The notes below the pieces were generated by a model. It saw nothing but the letters and a program-made list of their open reading frames with translations. It was not told where the DNA came from and ran no database searches. Of a stretch of 13,353 bases of DNA, positions 1-6,622 are shown piece after piece. The position numbers were made by a program, and so were the translations under genes. Origin of the DNA: JBGTHB01 sp041746415 (GTDB lineage Bacteria > Pseudomonadota > Gammaproteobacteria > Coxiellales > Coxiellaceae); contig JBGTHB010000055.1 of assembly GCA_041746415.1 (NCBI GenBank), positions 1 through 13,353 on the forward strand. Direction: 5' to 3'. Within the stretch, counting starts at the first letter, position 1. The number at the start of each line of letters is the position of its first letter.

Positions 1-107
1 AAATTAACACGCACTCGTTGGATCGTCAAACAGTTCGATATTTTGGCGCGCAATACCACAAAATTCTTCACCATGACAAAATACATCTTAACTGCTACCT
101 TATTAAC

Positions 108-1235
108 ATGAATTCCTCACGCATGAACGCTGCCATCCGCACCACCATAGTAAACGCCATCACTAACACCTTACTTGCCGTGTTAAAAATAGCAATTGGT
201 ATTATTGGCAATTCACAAGCGCTGTTAGCGGATGGCATTCATTCCTTCTCAGATTTAATTACCGATGCCTTAGTATTAATGGCAGCCAAGATGGGTGAGC
301 AAGAACCCGATTTAGAACATCCTTACGGCCATCGGCGCATTGAAACAATCGGCGGGATTATTATTTCAATCGTATTAATCGCCGTGGCTGTTGGCATAGC
401 CTATGATGCGGTACTCCATATTTTACACGCCACAAGCCACACACCCACTTGGCCGACAATTGTTGTGGCTGTAATTTCAATACTCGCCAATGAAGGTTTA
501 TTTCGTTATACACTTTTTGAAGGCAATAAAGTGAATTCCGATTTATTGCGCACTAATGCTTGGCACAATCGCAGTGACGCACTCACCTCCGTGGTAGTGC
601 TGTTCGCCGTAAGCGGTGCCATATTGGGCATTCCGCATCTTGATGCTATTGGCGCATTTGTTATTGCGTTATTTATTTTAAAAATGGGTATGCAATTAAT
701 TTGGCGCGGCATTCAAGAACTGATTGATGCCAGCGTTGATCCCAAAACAGTTGCTGCTATAAAAGATTTTATTGTTGCGACTCATGGTGTAGTTGCCGTG
801 CATCAACTGCGCACTCGCTCACACGGTGGCAATATTTTTGTCGACGCGCACATTCAAGTAAAGCCCGACATTAGCGTGTCAGAAGGCCATTACATTGGAG
901 AGCAAGTGCATATTGGTTTAGTGCGCCACTTTGATCACATCACCGATGTAACGGTGCACATTGATCCAGAAGATGACGAAGTCCACTTGCCCAGTAAAAA
1001 TTTACCTACTCGCCCCCAAATCGAAACAATACTTAATCAAGCCTGGGCGAATCTGCCTTACTTTGCTTACATCAAAAAAATTCAGCTGCATTACATCAAT
1101 GGCAACATTCAAGTGGAAATGGTGTTGCCACTGGAACTGCTAGATAAACATAACCAACAAAGTGTCTATTCTGCTTTTAAAGCAGCGGTTAACCAAATTT
1201 CTTACTTAAGCAAGGTAACTATTTTTTATGTCTAA
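108..1235 (+). CDS. Cation diffusion facilitator (zinc-type efflux carrier) with an extra C-terminal domain
   Basis: An inner-membrane metal/proton antiporter of the CDF family (YiiP/FieF group) that should export divalent cations. Reading from the ATG at 108 gives 375 residues, and the metal ligands then fall at the same numbers as in E. coli YiiP: site A D49, H153, D157; site B D68, H71, H75; cytoplasmic site H232, H248, H261. The one change is H45 (in ADGIHSFSD) where YiiP has D45. In this family a histidine there is associated with zinc selectivity. The membrane domain spans about 8-205 and the cytoplasmic domain 211-291. A further 84 residues follow, which YiiP lacks and which look like a second alpha/beta half-domain. 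The frame is open to the left edge with a TTG at 18, but the ligand register favours 108. No clear ribosome site is visible. The last 8 nt overlap sbcB, so the two are probably cotranscribed. Family certain, substrate inferred. Confidence 0.93.
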   Translation: MNSSRMNAAIRTTIVNAITNTLLAVLKIAIGIIGNSQALLADGIHSFSDLITDALVLMAAKMGEQEPDLEHPYGHRRIETIGGIIISIVLIAVAVGIAYDAVLHILHATSHTPTWPTIVVAVISILANEGLFRYTLFEGNKVNSDLLRTNAWHNRSDALTSVVVLFAVSGAILGIPHLDAIGAFVIALFILKMGMQLIWRGIQELIDASVDPKTVAAIKDFIVATHGVVAVHQLRTRSHGGNIFVDAHIQVKPDISVSEGHYIGEQVHIGLVRHFDHITDVTVHIDPEDDEVHLPSKNLPTRPQIETILNQAWANLPYFAYIKKIQLHYINGNIQVEMVLPLELLDKHNQQSVYSAFKAAVNQISYLSKVTIFYV

Positions 1236-2649
1236 CAGCTATTTATTTTACGATATTGAAACCACCGGTTTAAACAAGTGTTTTGATCAAGTCATCCAAT
1301 TTGCCGCCATTCGCACTGACACAGAATTAAATGAACTCGAGCGTTTTGAGCAACGCATTAAATTAAATGCGGATGTTGTGCCCGCACCCGAAGCTATCAT
1401 GACGCATCACATTAGCTTAGATTCAATGCAGCAAGGCGCTTGTGAAGTGGAAGCCATGCAAACCATTCACGCGTTGCTAAACGCACCTAATACCATTTCA
1501 TTGGGTTACAATACTTTAAATTTTGACGATGAATTTTTGCGGTTTTCGTTTTATCGTAATTTACTGCCGCCTTACACGCATCAATTCGCTAACGGTTGCC
1601 AACGCATGGATTTATATCCCATGCTGCTGATGTATTACTTATTCAAACCAGACAGCTTAATTTGGCCGCAAAAAAATGGTCTCACCAGTTTGAAATTAGA
1701 AAATTTAAATGCCACCAATCAATTAGCTGTGGGTACGGCGCACGATGCCATGGTGGATGTACAAGCCACACTAGCGCTGGCTAAAAAATTAAAATCGCAT
1801 CCTGAAATGTGGCAATATGTTTGCGGTTACTTTAATAAAAAAATCGATTTAGAACGCACCAGTCAACTGCCTGTTGCCTTTGCCACAGAACACATGCGTC
1901 ATCGCGAAGCAATTATGTTAGATGGCAAACTGGGTTATAAAGCCAATTTTTTAGCGCCGGTGTTATGCCTGGGCCAACATCAACATTACAAAAACCAAAG
2001 CTTGTGGTTGCGCTTGGATCATGAGGCATTACGCACCACGCATGCCGATACTATTGCCGAAACCACTTGGGTTATCAAAAAACGCGCAGCTGAAAATCAA
2101 TTGTTATTGCCGCCAAAAGCGCGCTTTAGTGAAAAACTTGGCCATGAACGGTTGCAATTAGCGCATGCTAATTTAGCTTGGCTTAAAGCCAATCCCGATT
2201 TATTACAATTGATTTGTGACTATCACCAAAATTATAAATATCCCGTCGTTGCAGCAGCTGACATTGATGCCAAACTCTATGATATTGGTTTTGCAACTGC
2301 AACAGAAGAACGCTTATTTCAACAATTTCATCGCGCCACCATTAAAGACAAAGAAAAAATCGCGGCACAAATAACAAACCCAGTGCGCCGCGAACAAGCA
2401 ATGCGTATTTTAGCGCGCCACTATCCGCAAGCCATTGCCACGGCGAATCAGCAGCAATTTTGCAACTATTTAAATTCCATTCGCTCTAACACTATTATTC
2501 AAGATTTTCGTGGCGAACAGCATTTAACGTGGGCAGCAGCGGCTAAAAAAATTGAAGCGTTGTTAATAAAAAATGAATTGTCATCTATGCAGAAAAAGCT
2601 GTTAGAAAATTATTTGAATACCATTACCCACTCACTGTCCACAAGTTAA
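1228..2649 (+). CDS. sbcB: Exodeoxyribonuclease I
   Basis: A processive 3'-to-5' exonuclease on single-stranded DNA, acting in mismatch repair and recombination. At 473 residues it matches E. coli SbcB (475). The N-terminal DnaQ-like (DEDDh) domain covers about 1-190: D9 and E11 in YDIETTGL, the FDDE segment at 99-102, and H172 and D177 in HDAMVDV are the metal-binding and catalytic set. The SH3-like and C-terminal helical domains that clamp the DNA fill the remainder, with no gap or frameshift. The ATG lies inside the last codons of the CDF gene (8-nt overlap) with only a weak AAGG 12 nt upstream, so translational coupling is likely. The 3' end overlaps the convergent gene on the other strand by 18 nt, which leaves no room for a terminator between them. 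Confidence 0.97.
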   Translation: MSNSYLFYDIETTGLNKCFDQVIQFAAIRTDTELNELERFEQRIKLNADVVPAPEAIMTHHISLDSMQQGACEVEAMQTIHALLNAPNTISLGYNTLNFDDEFLRFSFYRNLLPPYTHQFANGCQRMDLYPMLLMYYLFKPDSLIWPQKNGLTSLKLENLNATNQLAVGTAHDAMVDVQATLALAKKLKSHPEMWQYVCGYFNKKIDLERTSQLPVAFATEHMRHREAIMLDGKLGYKANFLAPVLCLGQHQHYKNQSLWLRLDHEALRTTHADTIAETTWVIKKRAAENQLLLPPKARFSEKLGHERLQLAHANLAWLKANPDLLQLICDYHQNYKYPVVAAADIDAKLYDIGFATATEERLFQQFHRATIKDKEKIAAQITNPVRREQAMRILARHYPQAIATANQQQFCNYLNSIRSNTIIQDFRGEQHLTWAAAAKKIEALLIKNELSSMQKKLLENYLNTITHSLSTS

Positions 2650-3096
2650 AGTCGACGAATCTTCGTCTGTGCTCATTTCCCCATCACTTGATTTTTCCTC
2701 ATCAGTTTCCAGATGCGAATCACCTTTTCCTAAGTGTTCATACCACGCTGCGACTGAGGTTGAATAAGCAAGAAAAGCCTCTTTATCATTATATTGAGCA
2801 TACAACCACTGCTGTAGCATTATTACTTCTTTGATGCGCCCATCTTTTTTATTACTGTTTAAACTGCTGCTGACTCTTGCATCAACCAATCTCAATAAAG
2901 CCTCTAGCTTTTGCCACAATGCATGGTGTTGGCCTTGCACATCAAATTCTGAAAATTCTTTTATTGCAGCATCTAGCTCGAGTGTTCTGGATCTTCTAAT
3001 CAACCACAGGTGATAGCTTGCTTTTTTCCACCACACTAATAAATCTTCTTTGTGATCAGAAGGAGGATCTATAGCTTTAGACTTAAAAAATCTCAC
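2632..3096 (-). CDS. Small unrecognised protein with a tryptophan-rich basic front and an acidic serine-rich tail
   Basis: I do not recognise this protein. The chosen start is a GTG at 3096, because GCAGG lies 9 nt upstream of it. The longer alternative, TTG at 3105, has that same AGG directly abutting it and so lacks a usable ribosome site. No ATG is available near the start. From GTG it has 154 residues: a basic, Trp-rich N-terminal part (VWWKKASYHLWLIRR), a helical middle, and a last ~25 residues rich in E, D and S (ETDEEKSSDGEMSTDEDSS). There is no signal peptide or membrane segment. It converges on sbcB with an 18-nt antisense overlap. An acidic patch near the C-terminus recalls the E-block of Dot/Icm type IV effectors, but that is only a resemblance. 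It may also be a lineage-specific cytoplasmic protein. The frame is open for 154 codons, so it is probably real, though the start is uncertain. Confidence 0.6.
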   Translation of the reverse strand: MRFFKSKAIDPPSDHKEDLLVWWKKASYHLWLIRRSRTLELDAAIKEFSEFDVQGQHHALWQKLEALLRLVDARVSSSLNSNKKDGRIKEVIMLQQWLYAQYNDKEAFLAYSTSVAAWYEHLGKGDSHLETDEEKSSDGEMSTDEDSSTLTCGQ

Positions 3097-3187
3097 CCAT
3101 TTCAACCTGCGTTTTGCATCTCAGCAACACAGTAACCACTTAAGCTTAGCGCTTTATTAATAGGGGATTTTATTTGATTTTAAGCTT

Positions 3188-3862
3188 TTATTTCGCTTTA
3201 TGCGCTACGTCATTGCGCACATAGTTAGGCAACGCCGCAGCGATATTAACAAATTGATTTAACTGATATTTTGCTAGCGCCAACTCAGCCACATGGCGCG
3301 CACTGGGATATAACGCCTCAGTGAAAATTATTTTGCCGTGGTTCTTAACAGATGCAGATAACTGATCGCTATAAACTTGCCAGGCGTTGCCAACCAACAC
3401 GCAATCCGTTTCAATTTCAATGGCCTCGGGCTTGGACAATGTGTCCACTGAATTGCTGTTCATCGTCTCAGCTGAGTAACAATTCCAATACACTTCCTGC
3501 ATACGCGCATCCCAACCGGCTAAAATGGGCAATTCAGTATGGCTTTTTTCACGCGCGGCTAATGCCAAAGCCTGCAAAGAAGAAACCGCTATCACACTTA
3601 AATTAGCACCAAACGCTAAACCTTGTGTTACCGAGGCACATAAACGCACCCCAATAAAACTTCCTGGTCCGGCGCCATAAGCAATGGCGTCTATTTCATT
3701 TAGGGTCAAGCGGGATTGGTTTAATAACGAATTCACCATATCCAAAATTAATTCGCTGTGTTGTCGCGGCGCAAGTTGAAATCGCTCAATACAGCCGCTT
3801 GCAGTTAATAACGCAGCTGAACACGCATCAGTAGACGTTTCTAAACTAAGTATGTTGGGCAT
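3188..3862 (-). CDS. tsaB: tRNA threonylcarbamoyladenosine biosynthesis protein TsaB
   Basis: The non-catalytic partner of TsaD in the complex that makes t6A at position 37 of ANN-decoding tRNAs. It has an ASKHA (actin-like ATPase) fold. From the ATG at 3862 it has 224 residues, close to E. coli TsaB (231), and opens with the family's ILSLETSTDACSAAL strand-loop. GPGSFIGVR at 65-73 is the signature segment (usually GPGSFTGVR), and PNYVRNDVAHK near the end matches the conserved C-terminus. The frame stays open 62 codons upstream, but that stretch lies inside the lipoprotein gene and has no family similarity. The start overlaps the end of the lipoprotein gene by 17 nt, with AAGG 11-12 nt upstream, so it is probably translated from the same message. 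The frequent partner rimI is not in this window. Confidence 0.96.
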   Translation of the reverse strand: MPNILSLETSTDACSAALLTASGCIERFQLAPRQHSELILDMVNSLLNQSRLTLNEIDAIAYGAGPGSFIGVRLCASVTQGLAFGANLSVIAVSSLQALALAAREKSHTELPILAGWDARMQEVYWNCYSAETMNSNSVDTLSKPEAIEIETDCVLVGNAWQVYSDQLSASVKNHGKIIFTEALYPSARHVAELALAKYQLNQFVNIAAALPNYVRNDVAHKAK

Positions 3863-4397
3863 GATCAGGGATAGCCTTAATGGAAATGGCGACGTCGTGT
3901 AAACGCACATAACCCATGCTGTTGACGCTACTGTAAGTAAAACCACGCTTCCACAGTGGATTATAAGCAAAGTGCACTGTGCCCGCTTGTTTGTCTTTAT
4001 CATACGGACTCGGATCCAACGATAAATACAAACCATCATAACAAGCACGCATCATCACCGATTTGTTGGTGTCGGTACTCTCCAATCGCTCCCAGCGACA
4101 TTCGCCAGGCTGCATATTAAATGAAGTCGCTTCGAGCGCATAAGGCTGCACAAACGGCGGCATAAACGCTTCGCCATTTAACACGTACACTTGAATTGCC
4201 GGTCCATCATAAACCGTTTTGATTTGGTAAGGATGCTCTTTTAAGGAGTTATATTCAGCTAACAAGCTGCGCTGTTGCTGGCGGTTCATGTTATCCCATT
4301 GTGCTTGCGAAAAACCTAATTGGTTAGGACCAGCTGCACAAGCGGCTAGTAGCAATATTGATACACTTAAACCCGAATAACTAATATAACGCAGCAT
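3846..4397 (-). CDS. Putative outer-membrane lipoprotein of unknown function
   Basis: It has 183 residues with a classic lipoprotein signal: a hydrophobic stretch at about 8-19 ending in the lipobox LAAC, with C20 as the lipidated cysteine. Alanine rather than aspartate at +2 predicts sorting to the outer membrane. After the signal comes a short glutamine-rich helix (SQAQWDNMNRQQQRSLLAEY), then a beta-rich part with two cysteines (in GECRW and RACYDG) that could form a disulphide, and WKRGFTYSSVNSMGYVRL near the end. I do not recognise a named family. Lipoproteins with a similar QAQW...QQ segment occur in Legionella-type genomes as far as I recall, but this is unchecked. The ATG at 4397 has a strong AAGGAG 10 nt upstream (4408-4413). 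It appears to be the first gene of a two-gene operon with tsaB. Confidence 0.85.
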   Translation of the reverse strand: MLRYISYSGLSVSILLLAACAAGPNQLGFSQAQWDNMNRQQQRSLLAEYNSLKEHPYQIKTVYDGPAIQVYVLNGEAFMPPFVQPYALEATSFNMQPGECRWERLESTDTNKSVMMRACYDGLYLSLDPSPYDKDKQAGTVHFAYNPLWKRGFTYSSVNSMGYVRLHDVAISIKAIPDHAQHT

Positions 4398-4421
4398 AAT
4401 TTTAAGGCTCCTTGTAGCTGT

Positions 4422-4450
4422 ATCTTAACCAGCGGCGGTTACCAAAACAA
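4422..4450 (-). promoter_or_regulatory. Candidate sigma70 promoter for the lipoprotein-tsaB operon
   Basis: On the minus strand, TTGTTT (4450-4445) and TAAGAT (4427-4422) are separated by exactly 17 bp. The expected transcription start, near 4415, lies just before the AAGGAG ribosome site at 4413-4408 and gives a leader of about 18 nt. This is seen by eye; the match is good but not perfect. Confidence 0.5.
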
Positions 4451-4534
4451 GCAGCGACGGCTGAGCAATTTAATCGCAGTTTAATTTTGAAATTATGCAG
4501 TCACAGTAGTAACGCATAGTGACTACCGGACTAA

Positions 4535-4563
4535 TTGACATTTTTCTATCCAAAGTCGAGAAT
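4535..4563 (+). promoter_or_regulatory. Candidate sigma70 promoter for the membrane protein at 4660
   Basis: A consensus TTGACA (4535-4540) is followed after 17 bp by GAGAAT (4558-4563), which matches the -10 consensus at four of six positions. It would start transcription near 4570, leaving a leader of about 90 nt. A short inverted repeat, AGTCAC / GTGACT (4499-4504 and 4519-4524), lies just upstream and could be an operator-like site, though six base pairs may be chance. Confidence 0.4.
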
Positions 4564-4659
4564 GTAAAAGTTGGGACTCAGCAGCATTTTAACCTAAAAC
4601 AACAATGAAATTGCCAATAAAATCCAGCAACCCGAACTAAAAAAAGCGAGAATAAAAAA

Positions 4660-5112
4660 ATGAGAGAAAGTGCAGCTTTATTTTTTCAAGACTATAGCAA
4701 TAAATGTATGAACCTCACCTGGACGGGTGATCATGGAACATGGGATAAGATTCAAAAAGAAATCTCCGCTATTTTTAGTAATTTCATTGTAGCTGCGCAA
4801 AACTGCACAGGCCACAACTTAACCAGTAAATTTAGCGACTGCTACCCTAGTGATGGAGAGTCCGTATCTAATGTGCCTGACTTACAAGGTTTTTGGGAAA
4901 AAGACTTTAATCTCACTTTAGCGAATAATATTACAAATACCGCATCAAACGAATGCCCTAGTATAGAATCAGCAGCAAGCATGTATATTGCTATTGGATT
5001 CGCGTCACTTATTGTATTGGGTTTAGTTTGTGCTCTCATAAATGAATGCAGGAAGTGCTCCAAGGCTCAACAATCCACTCGGGAAAACGATCCATTGTTA
5101 AGAAGCTCATAA
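4660..5112 (+). CDS. Single-pass membrane protein of unknown function with a eukaryote-like tail
   Basis: I do not recognise this 150-residue protein. Residues 1-106 form a soluble part with four cysteines (16, 49, 61, 99) and five N-x-S/T sequons (N18, N48, N53, N84, N90). A clear membrane helix covers 108-127. A 23-residue basic tail follows, with CRKC at 130-133 and ENDPLL at 142-147, which fits the eukaryotic acidic dileucine sorting pattern [DE]xxxL[LI]. The charge balance predicts tail-inside, soluble part outside, yet there is no N-terminal signal peptide, and a stop lies 14 codons before the ATG with no other ATG in between. The ribosome site is weak (GAG, 9 nt upstream). The gene stands alone between a divergent operon and a repeat element, which suits an accessory gene. 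A secreted host-membrane protein is possible but is inference; an ordinary inner-membrane protein remains open. Confidence 0.65.
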   Translation: MRESAALFFQDYSNKCMNLTWTGDHGTWDKIQKEISAIFSNFIVAAQNCTGHNLTSKFSDCYPSDGESVSNVPDLQGFWEKDFNLTLANNITNTASNECPSIESAASMYIAIGFASLIVLGLVCALINECRKCSKAQQSTRENDPLLRSS

Positions 5113-5120
5113 GCATGGTG

Positions 5121-5282
5121 CACTGCAGTAGATCACTGCGGTCATTGCATTCCCTGGTGACGACATAAATTAGTAGTTTGTCTTTGCGCGATGTTGTCAT
5201 CAGTTGCGAGTCCGCGAAGCAATCTACACCAACTGCAGTGTCAATGAGATCACCACACTCGATGACTCACTCGCAAAGACAG
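5121..5282. repeat. Composite inverted-repeat element (REP/MITE-like)
   Basis: This gene-free stretch is built of nested inverted repeats. GTCTTTGCG (5180-5188) pairs perfectly with CGCAAAGAC (5272-5280), and the pairing resumes inward at TCATC (5197-5201) with GATGA (5261-5265). CACTGCAGT (5121-5129) is repeated inverted at 5232-5240. In the middle, TTGCGAGTCCGCGAAGCAATC (5203-5223) has the form of the short 'TTGCGAG...GCGAAGCAATC' palindromic elements scattered through many proteobacterial genomes. No transposase is present and no clear target duplication is visible. It fills over half of the 303-nt gap between the membrane protein gene and xseA, and could also fold as a transcript end for the former. 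Confidence 0.6.
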
Positions 5283-5375
5283 AAAAGAAAGTTTAAGTTG
5301 TTGTGAAAAAAACGTGTAGATTGAGTGAAATTTTTTTCAAAACCCAACACCAATAGCACACTGCTGCTGATAAAC

Positions 5376-5404
5376 TTCGTTTTTTGCGCTGAAATCGGTA
5401 TAGT
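5376..5404 (+). promoter_or_regulatory. Candidate xseA promoter placed almost at the start codon
   Basis: TATAGT (5399-5404) is a strong -10 hexamer; TTCGTT (5376-5381), 17 bp upstream, is a weak -35. The predicted start near 5411 leaves about five nucleotides before the xseA ATG at 5416, and no Shine-Dalgarno sequence is visible there. If the promoter is real, the message is nearly leaderless. Confidence 0.4.
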
Positions 5405-5415
5405 GTAATGCTCTT

Positions 5416-6609
5416 ATGCAACAATCAGATCAAAACATTTATAGCGTCAGTGAGTTAAACGCCCAAGCGCGATTGGTGATGGAACAATGTTTTAACTCCA
5501 TTTGGGTGAGCGGTGAAATTTCCAATTGCATGCGGCCGGCGTCGGGCCATTTGTATTTCTCACTTAAAGACGAGCAAGCGCAAATTCGTTGTGCTTTTTT
5601 TCGTAATCAACAGCGCGGCCTAGCATTTAAACCCGACAACGGTCAGCTGGTATTAATCAAAGCCAGCGTCAGTATTTACGAAGCGCGCGGTGATTACCAA
5701 TTAATTGTGCAAAGCATGCAAGCGGCAGGCGAAGGTTTATTGCAAATTGCGTTTGCTAAACTCAAAGCGAAACTCGAGGCCGAAGGTTTATTTGATGCTA
5801 GCCATAAAAAACCCATCCCGTTATTACCCAAAACCATAGGCGTGATTACCTCCGCCACGGGCGCTGCTGTAAAAGACGTGTTGAAAGTATTAAAGCGTCG
5901 CTTTAGTGGTATTGACGTGATTATTTATCCCACCTTAGTGCAAGGCAATGAGGCGGCGGCGCAAATTGTTAGCGCCATCAACTTAGCCAATCAACGCCAA
6001 GAATGCGACGTGCTTATAGTGTGTCGCGGTGGCGGTTCACTAGAAGACTTATGGCCATTTAACGCCGAAAATGTCGCACGCGCTATTTATCACAGTAAAT
6101 TGCCAATTGTGAGCGGCATCGGTCATGAAGTGGATTTCACTATTGCGGATTTTGTCGCCGACTTACGCGCCGCCACCCCGTCCGCTGCGGCAGAAACCGT
6201 CAGCCCAAGCGCTAAAGATTGGCTAAAACAACTGGATTATTGGCAAAAAAACTTAGCGGCGCAATTGGCGCGTTTAATCCGCCAATACCAAACCGCTCTG
6301 CTTAATTTGCAAAAACGGTTACGTCACCCTCAGCAATTATTACAACAGCAAGCACAAAAATTAGATTACCTGGAGCAGCAATTGCAACGCGCCATCCACA
6401 ATAAGCTTGAAAAAAAGCAGCTACGTTTACAAGCCCTAAGCGCGCAATTGAATACCTTAAGCCCGCTTAATACCTTAACACGCGGTTTTGCTATTGTGCG
6501 ACAAAACCAGACGGTGATCACCAACAGCAATCAACTCCAATGCGGCGAGAATGTCTCTGCACGCTTGGCACACGGGGAATTTAAAGCTAAAGTGATATTA
6601 ATAGATTAA
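5416..6609 (+). CDS. xseA: Exodeoxyribonuclease VII large subunit
   Basis: The catalytic subunit of exonuclease VII, which degrades single-stranded DNA from both ends to short oligonucleotides. It works with several copies of XseB, whose gene is not in this window. The OB-fold DNA-binding domain is at about 5-100 ([22 protein letters not shown] is well conserved). The nuclease core is at about 120-260 and contains [11 protein letters not shown] (203-213) and [20 protein letters not shown] (236-255). A glutamine-rich coiled coil (about 265-350) and a C-terminal strand region with LTRGFAIV follow. At 397 residues it is some 60 shorter than E. coli XseA (456), with the loss in the coiled coil that binds XseB. 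The N-terminus aligns with the family from this ATG. The MFS gene begins 13 nt downstream. As in E. coli, xseA is on the strand opposite to der and points towards it. Confidence 0.96.
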   Translation: MQQSDQNIYSVSELNAQARLVMEQCFNSIWVSGEISNCMRPASGHLYFSLKDEQAQIRCAFFRNQQRGLAFKPDNGQLVLIKASVSIYEARGDYQLIVQSMQAAGEGLLQIAFAKLKAKLEAEGLFDASHKKPIPLLPKTIGVITSATGAAVKDVLKVLKRRFSGIDVIIYPTLVQGNEAAAQIVSAINLANQRQECDVLIVCRGGGSLEDLWPFNAENVARAIYHSKLPIVSGIGHEVDFTIADFVADLRAATPSAAAETVSPSAKDWLKQLDYWQKNLAAQLARLIRQYQTALLNLQKRLRHPQQLLQQQAQKLDYLEQQLQRAIHNKLEKKQLRLQALSAQLNTLSPLNTLTRGFAIVRQNQTVITNSNQLQCGENVSARLAHGEFKAKVILID

Positions 6610-6622
6610 TGAATGGAGCAGC

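Noticed and set aside
18..107. A 30-residue N-terminal extension of the CDF carrier from the TTG at 18.
   Set aside because: With the start at 108 all metal ligands take the same numbers as in E. coli YiiP; the extension is not hydrophobic and has no family counterpart.
1..111. A plus-strand frame open from the left edge to a TGA at 109-111 that overlaps the CDF ATG (ATGA), and a minus-strand frame from an ATG near 90 running off the left edge.
   Set aside because: Both are under 40 codons, contradict each other and show no recognisable family; either could be the end of a neighbouring gene, but the window does not allow a decision.
3106..3187. The gap between tsaB and the small protein gene, examined for a terminator or small RNA.
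   Set aside because: Two copies of AAGCTTAA are present but no stem followed by a T run is formed on the minus strand.
3863..4048. An upstream extension of tsaB by 62 codons.
   Set aside because: It lies entirely inside the lipoprotein gene in another frame, and the TsaB family begins at the ATG at 3862.
4499..4524. Inverted repeat AGTCAC/GTGACT upstream of the candidate promoter at 4535, considered as a regulator binding site.
   Set aside because: Six base pairs with a 14-base loop are expected by chance in a window of this size; mentioned only beside the promoter.
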